Source: JAWHQP01 sp032586195
Lineage (GTDB): Bacteria > Pseudomonadota > Gammaproteobacteria > Enterobacterales > Pasteurellaceae
Assembly: GCA_032586195.1 (NCBI GenBank)
Contig: JAWHQP010000001.1
Location: 62,001 to 126,000, forward strand
Direction of reading: 5' to 3'
DNA: 64,000 bases
Made by a program: the position numbers and the translations under genes. The notes below the pieces were generated by a model. It was not told where the DNA came from. It saw nothing but the letters and a program-made list of their open reading frames with translations, and ran no database searches. Position 1 is the first letter of the stretch, and every line of letters starts with the position of its first letter. Below, piece by piece: positions 51,757-64,000 of this stretch.

Positions 51757-52308
51757 ATGACAGAAACAGCACCGAAAAAACGTTGGTATGTGTTGCAGGC
51801 GTTTTCAGGCTTTGAAAGCCGTGTTGCCGCAACATTGCGTGAATACATTAAATTAAACCAAATGGAAGATCAATTTGGCGAAGTCTTGGTTCCGACCGAA
51901 GAAGTGGTGGAAAATGTAGCGGGCAAACGCCGCAAAAGCGAACGTAAATATTTCCCGGGCTATGTGTTAGTGCAAATGGAAATGAATGATTATACCTGGC
52001 AGCTTGTACGCAGTGTGCCGCGCGTGATGGGCTTTATCGGCGGCACGGCGGATAAACCCGCGCCAATCAGCCAACGTGAAGCCGATATTATTCTGAACCG
52101 CTTAGAACAGAACAGCGATAAGCCGCGTCCGAAAAATACCTTCCAGCCGGGCGAAGAAGTCCGTGTTACCGAAGGTCCGTTCGCCGACTTCAGTGGTACG
52201 GTGGAAGAGGTGGATTACGAAAAAGGCCGCCTTAAAGTCTCCGTTTCCATTTTCGGCCGCGCAACACCAGTCGAACTGGAATTCGGACAGGTTGAGAAAG
52301 CAAGTTAA
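51757..52308 (+). CDS. nusG: Transcription termination/antitermination factor NusG
   Basis: NusG binds RNA polymerase, suppresses pausing, and couples to Rho and the ribosome. The 183-residue product has an NGN domain (KRWYVLQAFSGFESRVAATL, FPGYVLVQM, VPRVMGFIGG) and a C-terminal KOW domain with GEEVRVTEGPFADFSGTVEEVD. Order secE-nusG-rplK matches E. coli, but a structured repeat sits between nusG and rplK. Confidence 0.97.
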   Translation: MTETAPKKRWYVLQAFSGFESRVAATLREYIKLNQMEDQFGEVLVPTEEVVENVAGKRRKSERKYFPGYVLVQMEMNDYTWQLVRSVPRVMGFIGGTADKPAPISQREADIILNRLEQNSDKPRPKNTFQPGEEVRVTEGPFADFSGTVEEVDYEKGRLKVSVSIFGRATPVELEFGQVEKAS

Positions 52309-52344
52309 TCTGTTCTCTGCTACTTAGCAGATATGACAACGAAT

Positions 52345-52435
52345 AAAGTGCGGTGTTAAAAACGTGAGTTTTTAAATGTCGGTTCTGCCGATGATACCGC
52401 AGACATGGCAATCCTATACGAGGATTGTATATAAA
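52345..52435 (+). repeat. Structured intergenic repeat, copy C (between nusG and rplK)
   Basis: It starts with an exact uptake sequence (52346-52354), then AAAAAC-GTGA-GTTTTT, a hairpin with TCGG and CCGA arms, and GATACCGCAGACATGGCAAT. A perfect hairpin CAATCCT-ATACG-AGGATTG follows, ending TATATAAA. The last hairpin has a different sequence from copy B but keeps full pairing. It ends 28 bp before the likely rplK -35 element. Confidence 0.7.
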
Positions 52436-52462
52436 ATTTCGAGTTTTTACTTCGTTGAAAGC

Positions 52463-52491
52463 TTGAATTTCAGCCGCGATTTCTTTAGAAT
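52463..52491 (+). promoter_or_regulatory. Probable rplKA promoter
   Basis: TTGAAT (52463-52468) and TAGAAT (52486-52491) are separated by 17 bp. The promoter lies 65 bp before rplK, consistent with the separate L11 promoter of E. coli. Confidence 0.6.
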
Positions 52492-52555
52492 GCGGCTCTT
52501 TTATAAACAGGGGAGCTGATTTCAGCGTTATTACCCACAAAGAGGAAACTTCAAA

Positions 52556-52984
52556 ATGGCAAAAAAAGTCCAAGCCTACGTTAAGCTGCAGGTTGCAGCG
52601 GGTATGGCAAACCCTTCACCACCGGTTGGTCCTGCATTGGGTCAACAAGGTGTTAACATCATGGAATTCTGTAAAGCATTTAACGCTCGTACCGAGAGCA
52701 TTGAAAAAGGTTTACCGATTCCGGTTGTTATCACTGTTTACGCAGACCGTTCATTTACTTTCGTGACTAAAACTCCGCCCGCAGCCGTATTATTGAAAAA
52801 AGCCGCAGGTATCAAATCCGGTTCAGGTAAACCGAACAAGGATAAAGTGGGTAAAATAACTCGCGAACAGGTACGTCAAATCGCTGAAACTAAAGCGGCC
52901 GATATGACGGGCGCAACTATCGAAACTAAGATGAAATCTATTGAAGGTACTGCTCGTTCAATGGGTTTGGTAGTGGAGGACTAA
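52556..52984 (+). CDS. rplK: 50S ribosomal protein L11
   Basis: L11 binds 23S rRNA at the GTPase-associated centre. The 142-residue product has QVAAGMANPSPPVGPALGQQGVNIMEFCKAFN and the C-terminal rRNA-binding domain with KDKVGKITREQVRQIAE and GTARSMGL. The product is full length. AGAGGA lies before the ATG, and rplA follows 3 bp later. Confidence 0.98.
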   Translation: MAKKVQAYVKLQVAAGMANPSPPVGPALGQQGVNIMEFCKAFNARTESIEKGLPIPVVITVYADRSFTFVTKTPPAAVLLKKAAGIKSGSGKPNKDKVGKITREQVRQIAETKAADMTGATIETKMKSIEGTARSMGLVVED

Positions 52985-52987
52985 TCA

Positions 52988-53677
52988 ATGGCTAAACTTA
53001 CCAAACGTATGAAAGCAATCAAAGCCGGCGTTGATTCAACTAAAGCTTATGAAATCAATGAAGCGATCGCAGTATTAAAACAATTCGCTACGGCGAAATT
53101 TGACGAAAGCGTCGATGTTGCCATCAATCTTGGTATTGATGCGCGTAAATCGGATCAAAACGTGCGCGGTGCGACCGTATTACCAAACGGTACAGGGCGT
53201 TCAGTGCGTGTAGCCGTGTTTACTCAAGGCGCTAACGCGGAAGCGGCCAAAGCGGCCGGTGCGGATTTGGTCGGTATGGAAGACTTGGCGGAACAAGTGA
53301 AGAAAGGTGAAATGAACTTTGACGTTGTTATCGCCTCTCCGGACGCAATGCGTGTTGTCGGTCAATTAGGTCAGGTTTTAGGCCCGCGCGGTTTAATGCC
53401 GAACCCTAAGGTCGGTACCGTAACGCCAAACGTAGCGGACGCAGTTAAAAATGCAAAATTCGGTCAGGTTCGTTACCGCAATGATAAAAACGGTATCATC
53501 CACACCACCATCGGTAAAGCAAGTTTCTCGGCTGAACAATTAACTCAGAACTTACAGGCTTTACTGGCTGCTATCGTAAAAGCAAAACCGACTACGGCAA
53601 AAGGCATCTTTATCAAGAAAGTCAGCCTTTCTACCACAATGGGTGCCGGTGTTGCTGTTGATCAGTCTTCACTTTAA
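52988..53677 (+). CDS. rplA: 50S ribosomal protein L1
   Basis: L1 binds 23S rRNA at the L1 stalk and, in E. coli, its own mRNA leader to repress rplKA. The 229-residue product has the LGIDARKSDQNVRGATVLPNGTG and LGPRGLMPNPKVGTVT blocks. It is complete. A strong terminator follows. Confidence 0.98.
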   Translation: MAKLTKRMKAIKAGVDSTKAYEINEAIAVLKQFATAKFDESVDVAINLGIDARKSDQNVRGATVLPNGTGRSVRVAVFTQGANAEAAKAAGADLVGMEDLAEQVKKGEMNFDVVIASPDAMRVVGQLGQVLGPRGLMPNPKVGTVTPNVADAVKNAKFGQVRYRNDKNGIIHTTIGKASFSAEQLTQNLQALLAAIVKAKPTTAKGIFIKKVSLSTTMGAGVAVDQSSL

Positions 53678-53691
53678 TTCCTAGTTATACG

Positions 53692-53727
53692 AAAAAACCG
53701 CATAGATTAATATCTGTGCGGTTTTTT
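53692..53727 (+). terminator. Rho-independent terminator of rplKA
   Basis: AAAAAACCGCA and TGCGGTTTTTT pair with AGAT and ATCT inside and a short loop. The stem is long and ends in a T-run, 15 bp after rplA. Confidence 0.9.
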
Positions 53728-53937
53728 ATATCTATAAATCGACTTTCTTTAACGCCGATGTAATAAAGCTTTCTTATCTTCTTATTTGTGGTAAAAATAA
53801 TCGGGGACGTTTCAGATAGGCATTGGCATGATACGCTCCGCTTTGTCAGTATAACTCGATGGTAAGTATAGACGGCAAAGAGACAAATTGTGTTACATCG
53901 GTGCGGAAATTTAGATTAAAAATGTTGATGTTTTCTC

Positions 53938-53966
53938 TTTACAAATTCTGCTGAAGTGGCTATTAT
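53938..53966 (+). promoter_or_regulatory. rplJL-rpoBC promoter
   Basis: TTTACA (53938-53943) and TATTAT (53961-53966) are separated by exactly 17 bp, in the gene-free stretch between rplA and rplJ. Predicted start near 53973 gives a leader of about 217 nt. Confidence 0.65.
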
Positions 53967-53972
53967 AACGCT

Positions 53973-54189
53973 CCGTTTTACGCTGGGTTGCCGGCGTGAA
54001 TTGATGGTGCTTGACCTATTCAGGCCCCGTCCGAGACCGTAGGGGAAAGTGATTTCTTAATTATCCTACGTAGATGGTGAACAGAGTATGAATTTTCTGC
54101 TTCTGGACACCGAAGTCGTCTTAATGTCAGTAACTGATATTAAGTATTTATTTCCGAACTATCGGAATGTATTCAGGAGCTAAAAGCCA
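53973..54189 (+). ncRNA. L10 (rplJ) leader RNA, autoregulatory
   Basis: The 512-bp gap between rplA and rplJ contains no gene. Its right half reads like the E. coli rplJ leader, with CCGTAGGGGAAAGTGATTTC and the complementary CCTACG downstream forming the L10-L12 binding stem. In enterobacteria L10-(L12)4 binds this leader and represses translation of rplJL. The left part (53728-53937) shows nothing I can name. Confidence 0.65.
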
Positions 54190-54684
54190 ATGGCATTAAA
54201 TCTTCAAGACAAACAAGCAATTGTTGCCGAAGTAAATGAAGCAGCCAAAGGTGCCCTTTCAGCTGTAATCGCGGATTCACGCGGTGTAACGGTTGATAAA
54301 ATGACTGAGTTACGTAAATCTGCCCGCGAAGCCGGTGTGACAATGCGTGTCGTACGTAATACTTTATTACGTCGTGCGGTTGAAGGCACCGAATTTGAGT
54401 GCTTAAAAGATACGTTTACCGGTCCGACTCTTATTGCATTCTCAAATGAACACCCGGGTGCGGCAGCACGTTTATTTGCTGAATTTGCGAAAGTGAATCA
54501 AGAGTTTGAAATTAAAGGTGCAGCCTTTGAAGGTAAAATCCAGGATGTCGCATTCTTGGCAACGTTACCGACTTACGAAGAAGCGATTGCACGTTTAATG
54601 GGTACAATGAAAGAAGCGGCGGCAGGCAAACTTGTCCGCACTCTTGCAGCATTACGCGACAAACTGGAACAAGAAGCTGCATAA
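54190..54684 (+). CDS. rplJ: 50S ribosomal protein L10
   Basis: L10 anchors L7/L12 dimers on the ribosome stalk and represses its own operon. The 164-residue product has LNLQDKQAIVAEVNEAAKGAL, the DSRGVTV block, and RNTLLRRAVEGTEFE. The C-terminal helix that binds L12 is present. AGGAGC precedes the ATG. Confidence 0.97.
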   Translation: MALNLQDKQAIVAEVNEAAKGALSAVIADSRGVTVDKMTELRKSAREAGVTMRVVRNTLLRRAVEGTEFECLKDTFTGPTLIAFSNEHPGAAARLFAEFAKVNQEFEIKGAAFEGKIQDVAFLATLPTYEEAIARLMGTMKEAAAGKLVRTLAALRDKLEQEAA

Positions 54685-54739
54685 TTGCGCACTTCTTTAT
54701 TCATTCGTTTAACTTTATTTATTTTAGGACTCGATTGTT

Positions 54740-55108
54740 ATGTCATTAACTAACGAACAATTAATTGAAGCGATTGCTTCTAAATCAGTATCAGAAATCG
54801 TTGAATTAATCGCAGCGATGGAAGAAAAATTCGGCGTTTCAGCAGCGGCGGCAGTAGCGGCAGCTCCGGCGGCAGGTGCAGCGGCGGCAGAAGAAAAAAC
54901 TGAATTCGATGTAGTTCTTGCTGAAACAGGCGCAAACAAAGTTGCAGTAATCAAAGCGGTACGTGGTGCAACAGGTTTAGGCTTGAAAGAAGCGAAAGAC
55001 TTAGTTGAATCTGCTCCGGCAACCTTGAAAGAAGGCGTATCTAAAGCTGATGCAGAAGCACTGAAAAAAGAATTAGAAGAAGCTGGTGCTAAAGTAGAAA
55101 TCAAATAA
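54740..55108 (+). CDS. rplL: 50S ribosomal protein L7/L12
   Basis: L7/L12 is the multicopy stalk protein that recruits translation factors. The 122-residue product has an N-terminal dimerisation helix (NEQLIEAIASKSVSEIVELI), an Ala-rich hinge (residues 35-51), and the C-terminal factor-binding domain with KVAVIKAVRGATGLGLKEAK. Complete. Confidence 0.98.
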   Translation: MSLTNEQLIEAIASKSVSEIVELIAAMEEKFGVSAAAAVAAAPAAGAAAAEEKTEFDVVLAETGANKVAVIKAVRGATGLGLKEAKDLVESAPATLKEGVSKADAEALKKELEEAGAKVEIK

Positions 55109-55140
55109 TTTTTGATTGCTTAAGCCACTTTTTCAGGCTC

Positions 55141-55169
55141 AATGGCTGGTGGGTTTTCCATCAGCCATT
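55141..55169 (+). terminator. Attenuator-like hairpin between rplL and rpoB
   Basis: AATGGCTG-(G)-TGG and CCA-TCAGCCATT form a stem with a TTTT loop, followed by TTGTG. It lies 33 bp after rplL. E. coli has a partial terminator and RNase III site here, so attenuation before rpoBC is likely. Confidence 0.65.
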
Positions 55170-55367
55170 TTGTGCTATCAAAACGAAGATAAAATTACCG
55201 TTTGCTTATCTCCGTTTTGCTCAAGTTAAGCGATTTATTAGCTTGGGTTCTCCGTTCATCAGAAGTAAGGTTCAGAGTGCGGTGTCTTAAACGGCTATCT
55301 TAATTCATTGTCTATGCACATAGTGGATAGGCAGTTGGTTCACTGAACAGTAAAGCAGAGGAACCCC

Positions 55368-58300
55368 ATGGTTTACTCCTATACCGAGAAAAAACGTATT
55401 CGTAAAGACTTCGGCAAACGTCCGCAAGTTTTAAATGTACCTTATTTATTAACAATCCAATTAGACTCTTTTGAAAAATTTATTCAAAGGGATCCTGAAG
55501 GTCAGCAAGGCTTAGAAGCGGCATTTTGTTCCGTATTCCCCATTGTGAGCAATAACGGTAGCACAGAATTGCAATATGTCAGCTATAAACTGGGTGAGCC
55601 GGTATTTGATGTGCGTGAATGTCAAATCCGCGGCACTACCTATGCTGCACCGTTACGTGTGAAATTACGCCTTGTCAGCTACGATAAAGATGCGGCCCCG
55701 GGCACGATTAAAGATATTAAAGAGCAAGATGTGTACATGGGTGAAATCCCATTGATGACCGATAACGGCACCTTTGTGATTAACGGTACCGAGCGTGTTA
55801 TCGTGTCGCAGTTACACCGTAGCCCCGGCGTATTCTTTGATAGTGATAAGGGCAAAACACATTCTTCAGGTAAAGTTTTATATAACGCAAGAATTATTCC
55901 TTATCGCGGTTCTTGGTTGGATTTTGAGTTCGATCCGAAAGATAACTTATTCGCCCGTATTGACCGTCGTCGTAAATTACCTGCGACCATCATTCTGCGC
56001 GCGTTAGGTTACAGTACTGAAGAAATTTTAGATTTATTCTTTGAAAAAATTAACTTTGAAATCCGCGATAACAAATTATTAATGACATTAGTGCCGGAAC
56101 GTTTACGCGGCGAAACGGCAACCTTTGATATTGAAGCTAACGGTAAAGTCTATGTTGAACGTGGTCGCCGTATTACCGCCCGTCATATCCGCGCGTTAGA
56201 AAAGGATCAGATTTCACAGGTTGAAGTGCCGACCGAATATATTATCGGCAAGGTTGCGGCTAAAGATTATACGGATTTTGAATCCGGTGAATTAATTTGT
56301 CCGGCTAACGCGGAGTTATCTTTAGAACTTCTTGCTAAATTGGCTCAGGCAGGTTACACCAATATCGAAACCTTGTTCACTAATGACTTAGATTATGGTC
56401 CGTACATCTCTGAAACATTGCGTGTGGATCCGTCTTACGACCGTTTAAGTGCTTTGGTTGAGATCTATCGCATGATGCGTCCGGGCGAGCCGCCGACAAA
56501 AGAAGCTGCGGAAGTTTTATTCGACAATCTGTTCTTCTCACCGGAACGCTATGATTTGTCCGCCGTAGGTCGCATGAAATTCAATCGTTCGCTCGAAATT
56601 GACAGCGAAACCGGCAGCGGCGTATTAAGTAAAGAAGACATCGTCGGTGTGATTAAAAAATTGATCGATATCCGTAACGGTCGCGGCGAAGTGGATGATA
56701 TCGACCACTTGGGCAACCGTCGTATCCGTTCAGTGGGTGAAATGGCCGAAAACCAATTCCGTATCGGCTTAGTGCGTGTTGAGCGTGCAGTAAAAGAACG
56801 CTTGTCACTAGGTGATTTAGATGCGGTCACCCCACAGGATTTAATTAATGCCAAACCGATTTCTGCGGCGGTAAAAGAATTCTTCGGTTCTTCCCAGCTT
56901 TCACAATTTATGGACCAGAACAACCCATTATCGGAAGTAACGCACAAACGTCGTATTTCTGCCTTGGGTCCGGGCGGTTTAACCCGTGAACGCGCGGGGT
57001 TTGAGGTGCGAGACGTGCACCCGACACATTACGGCCGGTTGTGTCCGATTGAAACCCCTGAAGGTCCGAATATCGGTTTGATTAACTCCTTGTCCGTTTA
57101 TGCGCGTACCAACAACTACGGTTTCTTAGAAACTCCGTTCCGTAAAGTGGTAAATGGTCAGGTAACGGAAGATATTGAATATTTATCCGCGATTGAAGAA
57201 GGTAACTACGTTATCGCTCAGGCAAACTCCAATTTGGATGAAAATTTCCGCTTCACCGATACTTATGTTACCTGTCGCGGTGAGAATGGTGAATCAGGCT
57301 TATACAAACCGGAAGAAATTCACTATATGGATATCTCTACCCAGCAAGTGGTTTCTGTGGCGGCGGCATTAATTCCGTTCCTTGAACACGACGATGCCAA
57401 CCGTGCCTTAATGGGCGCGAACATGCAGCGGCAGGCCGTGCCTACCCTGCGTGCGGATAAACCGTTGGTGGGTACGGGTATGGAAAAACCGATCGCCCTT
57501 GACTCCGGTGTGGCTGTGGTAGCGAAACGCGGCGGTACAATCCAATACGTTGACTCGTCCCGTATCGTGGTGAAAGTCAACGAAGACGAAACCATCCCGG
57601 GCGAAGCGGGTATTGATATTTATAACTTAATTAAATATACCCGTTCTAACCAAAACACCTGTATCAATCAGATTCCTTGTGTAAATTTAGGTGAGCCTAT
57701 CGGTCGCGGCGAAGTGCTGGCGGACGGTCCGTCCACAGATTTAGGTGAATTGGCGTTAGGTCAGAATATCCGTGTGGCATTCATGCCTTGGAACGGTTAT
57801 AACTTTGAAGACTCCATGCTGGTATCCGAGCGTGTTGTGCAACAGGATCGTTTCACGACTATTCATATTCAGGAACTGTCCTGTGTTGCCCGTGATACTA
57901 AATTAGGGGCGGAAGAAATTACCGCAGATATTCCGAATGTCGGTGAAGCAGCATTAAGCAAACTGGATGAATCCGGTATCGTGTATGTCGGCGCGGAAGT
58001 GCGCGGCGGCGATATTCTGGTAGGTAAAGTTACACCGAAAGGTGAAACCCAATTAACGCCGGAAGAAAAATTATTGCGTGCGATCTTCGGTGAAAAAGCC
58101 TCTGATGTGAAAGACTCTTCTTTACGAGTGCCAAACAGCGTAACGGGTACGGTTATTGATGTACAGGTGTTTACCCGTGACGGCGTGGAGAAAGACAAAC
58201 GTGCGCTCGAAATTGAAGAAATGCAATTAAAACAAGCGAAAAAAGATCTTGTTGAAGAATTGGAAATCTTAGAGGCCGGTTTATTCTCCCGTGTCCGCAA

Positions 58301-59396
58301 CCTGTTAATCGACGGCGGCATTGCAGCCGTGGAACTGGATCGCTTGGATCGCGCCAAATGGTTGGAACAGACCTTAAACGATGAAGACAAACAACATCAG
58401 TTGGAACAGCTTGCCGAACAATATGAAGAATTACGCAAAGACTTTGAGCATAAACTTGAAGTGAAACGCGGCAAAATCATCCAAGGTGACGATTTGGCAC
58501 CGGGCGTATTGAAAGTGGTAAAAGTGTATCTCGCGGTGAAACGTCAAATCCAACCGGGGGATAAAATGGCGGGTCGTCACGGTAACAAAGGGGTTATTTC
58601 AAAAATTAACCCGGTGGAAGATATGCCGTATGATGAAAACGGTCAACCGGTGGAAATCGTATTGAACCCATTGGGCGTACCGTCCCGTATGAATATCGGT
58701 CAGATCCTTGAAACCCACTTAGGTTTGGCGGCGAAGGGTATCGGTGATCAAATCAATGCAATGCTCAAACAGAAGCAGGATGTTGAGAAATTGCGCGGTT
58801 ATATTCAGAAAGCCTATGACCTGGGCGGCGGTTCGCAGAAAGTGGATTTAACCACTTTCACTGACGAAGAGGTGCTGCGTCTGGCTCATAATCTGCGTAA
58901 AGGTATGCCGCTTGCGACACCGGTGTTTGATGGTGCGGAAGAGCGGGAAATTAAAGACCTGTTACAATTAGGCGGTTTGCCGACTTCGGGTCAGATTACC
59001 CTGTTTGACGGCCGTACCGGTGAGAAATTCGAGCGTCCGGTAACCGTGGGTTATATGTACATGCTTAAATTGAACCATTTGGTTGATGACAAAATGCATG
59101 CCCGTTCGACAGGTTCTTATAGTCTTGTTACACAGCAACCGTTGGGCGGTAAAGCACAATTCGGTGGTCAGCGTTTCGGTGAAATGGAAGTTTGGGCATT
59201 GGAAGCTTATGGTGCCGCTTATACCTTACAGGAAATGCTCACCGTGAAATCCGATGATGTGAACGGCCGTACCAAGATGTATAAAAACATTGTGAGCGGT
59301 ACCCACCAAATGGACCCGGGAACACCGGAATCTTTCAACGTAATCATGAAAGAAATCCGTTCACTTGGTTTGAACATTGATCTGGATGAAGAATAA
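55368..59396 (+). CDS. rpoB: DNA-directed RNA polymerase subunit beta
   Basis: RpoB forms one pincer of RNA polymerase. The 1342-residue product is full length. The rifampicin-binding cluster reads SSQLSQFMDQNNPLSEVTHK followed by RRISALGPGG, the wild-type sensitive pattern, with no known resistance change visible. The late GDKMAGRHGNKGVIS and the C-terminal LGLNIDLDEE are conserved. AGAGGA lies before the ATG. An inverted near-uptake pair separates it from rpoC. Confidence 0.98.
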   Translation: MVYSYTEKKRIRKDFGKRPQVLNVPYLLTIQLDSFEKFIQRDPEGQQGLEAAFCSVFPIVSNNGSTELQYVSYKLGEPVFDVRECQIRGTTYAAPLRVKLRLVSYDKDAAPGTIKDIKEQDVYMGEIPLMTDNGTFVINGTERVIVSQLHRSPGVFFDSDKGKTHSSGKVLYNARIIPYRGSWLDFEFDPKDNLFARIDRRRKLPATIILRALGYSTEEILDLFFEKINFEIRDNKLLMTLVPERLRGETATFDIEANGKVYVERGRRITARHIRALEKDQISQVEVPTEYIIGKVAAKDYTDFESGELICPANAELSLELLAKLAQAGYTNIETLFTNDLDYGPYISETLRVDPSYDRLSALVEIYRMMRPGEPPTKEAAEVLFDNLFFSPERYDLSAVGRMKFNRSLEIDSETGSGVLSKEDIVGVIKKLIDIRNGRGEVDDIDHLGNRRIRSVGEMAENQFRIGLVRVERAVKERLSLGDLDAVTPQDLINAKPISAAVKEFFGSSQLSQFMDQNNPLSEVTHKRRISALGPGGLTRERAGFEVRDVHPTHYGRLCPIETPEGPNIGLINSLSVYARTNNYGFLETPFRKVVNGQVTEDIEYLSAIEEGNYVIAQANSNLDENFRFTDTYVTCRGENGESGLYKPEEIHYMDISTQQVVSVAAALIPFLEHDDANRALMGANMQRQAVPTLRADKPLVGTGMEKPIALDSGVAVVAKRGGTIQYVDSSRIVVKVNEDETIPGEAGIDIYNLIKYTRSNQNTCINQIPCVNLGEPIGRGEVLADGPSTDLGELALGQNIRVAFMPWNGYNFEDSMLVSERVVQQDRFTTIHIQELSCVARDTKLGAEEITADIPNVGEAALSKLDESGIVYVGAEVRGGDILVGKVTPKGETQLTPEEKLLRAIFGEKASDVKDSSLRVPNSVTGTVIDVQVFTRDGVEKDKRALEIEEMQLKQAKKDLVEELEILEAGLFSRVRNLLIDGGIAAVELDRLDRAKWLEQTLNDEDKQHQLEQLAEQYEELRKDFEHKLEVKRGKIIQGDDLAPGVLKVVKVYLAVKRQIQPGDKMAGRHGNKGVISKINPVEDMPYDENGQPVEIVLNPLGVPSRMNIGQILETHLGLAAKGIGDQINAMLKQKQDVEKLRGYIQKAYDLGGGSQKVDLTTFTDEEVLRLAHNLRKGMPLATPVFDGAEEREIKDLLQLGGLPTSGQITLFDGRTGEKFERPVTVGYMYMLKLNHLVDDKMHARSTGSYSLVTQQPLGGKAQFGGQRFGEMEVWALEAYGAAYTLQEMLTVKSDDVNGRTKMYKNIVSGTHQMDPGTPESFNVIMKEIRSLGLNIDLDEE

Positions 59397-59429
59397 TCTA
59401 CATCGACCGCAATAAGCGAAAGTAAGCTC

Positions 59430-59468
59430 AGGTGCGGTGTTAAAAACTCGAGTTTTCAGCACCGCACT
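59430..59468. repeat. Inverted near-uptake-sequence hairpin between rpoB and rpoC
   Basis: AGGTGCGGTG-TTAAAAACTCGAGTTTTCAG-CACCGCACTC is a long imperfect palindrome with a central CTCGAG. Each outer arm is one base from the uptake consensus. It lies inside an operon, so it is not a full terminator; it may be an mRNA processing site. Confidence 0.6.
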
Positions 59469-59501
59469 CTGAATAAGTTTAACTCCGACAGGAGCAAATC
59501 T

Positions 59502-63764
<4,263 letters not shown>

Positions 63765-63789
63765 TCACAAATAGTCGATATTTGTTTGA

Positions 63790-63817
63790 GCCCTCACTAT
63801 GCGGTGAGGGCTTTTTT
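63790..63817 (+). terminator. Rho-independent terminator of rpoBC
   Basis: GCCCTCAC-TATGC-GGTGAGGGC (with one bulge) is followed by TTTTTT, 25 bp after rpoC. An exact uptake sequence (63836-63844) follows. Confidence 0.85.
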
Positions 63818-63948
63818 GTGGGCGTAACCCGGACAAAGTGCGGTGCTGAAAAACGGAGTTTTGAATTCTTTTTTGACGAGGAATAAGGTTGTTAGGCAAT
63901 ATTTGTGAACAGTGTACTTGAGAGTTGATCCGATTTTTTGCTATGCCA

Positions 63949-63980
63949 TAAAAAATATCCCCTCTTTGAAAAAGAGGGGA
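63949..63980 (-). terminator. Terminator of a reverse-strand gene entering from the right edge
   Basis: TCCCCTCTTT and AAAGAGGGGA are perfect arms with a two-base loop. On the reverse strand they are followed by TATTTTTT. A TAA on that strand at 63989-63991 may be the stop of a gene whose body lies outside the window. Confidence 0.6.
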
Positions 63981-64000
63981 AGATGTGATTACCGTGTACT

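Overview
The window is chromosomal DNA from a gammaproteobacterium of the family Pasteurellaceae. The evidence is about 26 exact copies of the Haemophilus-type DNA uptake sequence (AAGTGCGGT or its complement), the H. influenzae-like gene order napFDAGHBC, and the protein families. PadC/PadR, a fossil D-serine locus and several PTS loci suggest a carbohydrate-using relative such as the succinate-producing rumen species (Basfia/Mannheimia succiniciproducens or Actinobacillus succinogenes). The species is an inference. I see no insertion sequence, prophage, CRISPR array, rRNA or tRNA.

Layout. 1-3.4 kb is eroded accessory DNA: the start of narQ, a dsdC/dsdA locus collapsed by a deletion, an RloB fragment joined to a 3'-truncated padC, and a divergent padR with a clear PadR operator. 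3.5-10 kb is the periplasmic nitrate reductase operon napFDAGHBC. A structured repeat sits between napA and napG, and a VapC relic lies after napC. 10.3-16 kb is the housekeeping run ftsB-ispD-ispF-(SnoaL-like)-truD-surE-DedA-lipoprotein-nlpD. 16-20 kb holds a metallo-beta-lactamase-fold hydrolase, an OsmB-like lipoprotein, a TetR regulator and a DHA2 efflux pump. 20-26 kb holds DUF406 and DUF533 genes, the fructose operon fruBKA (FruB carries two HPr domains) and a lipoprotein. 26-30 kb holds a LysR/Old Yellow Enzyme pair and an esterase. 29.5-32 kb is glpE-(antisense membrane gene)-glpG-glpR. 32-35 kb is an ascorbate-family EIIB/EIIC pair without EIIA, divergent from a GntR-like LacI regulator. 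35-38 kb is the LPS-heptose cluster hldD-waaF-waaC, interrupted by relics of a HepT/MNT toxin-antitoxin pair. 38-45.7 kb holds murQ, anmK, glmU, a Fur-box TonB receptor, mntP and pnuC. 45.8-51.2 kb holds rapA, gdhA and trmN6. 51.3-64 kb is secE-nusG-rplKA-rplJL-rpoBC.

How the parts work together. NarQ at the left edge is the expected sensor for the nap promoter, where a 7-2-7 NarP-type site is visible. NapC and NapGH are quinol-side electron donors, NapB passes electrons on, NapA reduces nitrate, and NapF and NapD are maturation factors. PadR represses padC. FruB, FruK and FruA import and phosphorylate fructose. HldD makes the heptose donor that WaaC and WaaF use. MurQ and AnmK recycle anhydro-N-acetylmuramate, and GlmU supplies UDP-GlcNAc.

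The least expected observations are a three-copy intergenic repeat whose hairpins show compensatory changes (6946-7023, 18371-18459, 52345-52435) and a set of at least five gene fossils, three of them from toxin-antitoxin or defence families. I did not find a convincing intact new system.
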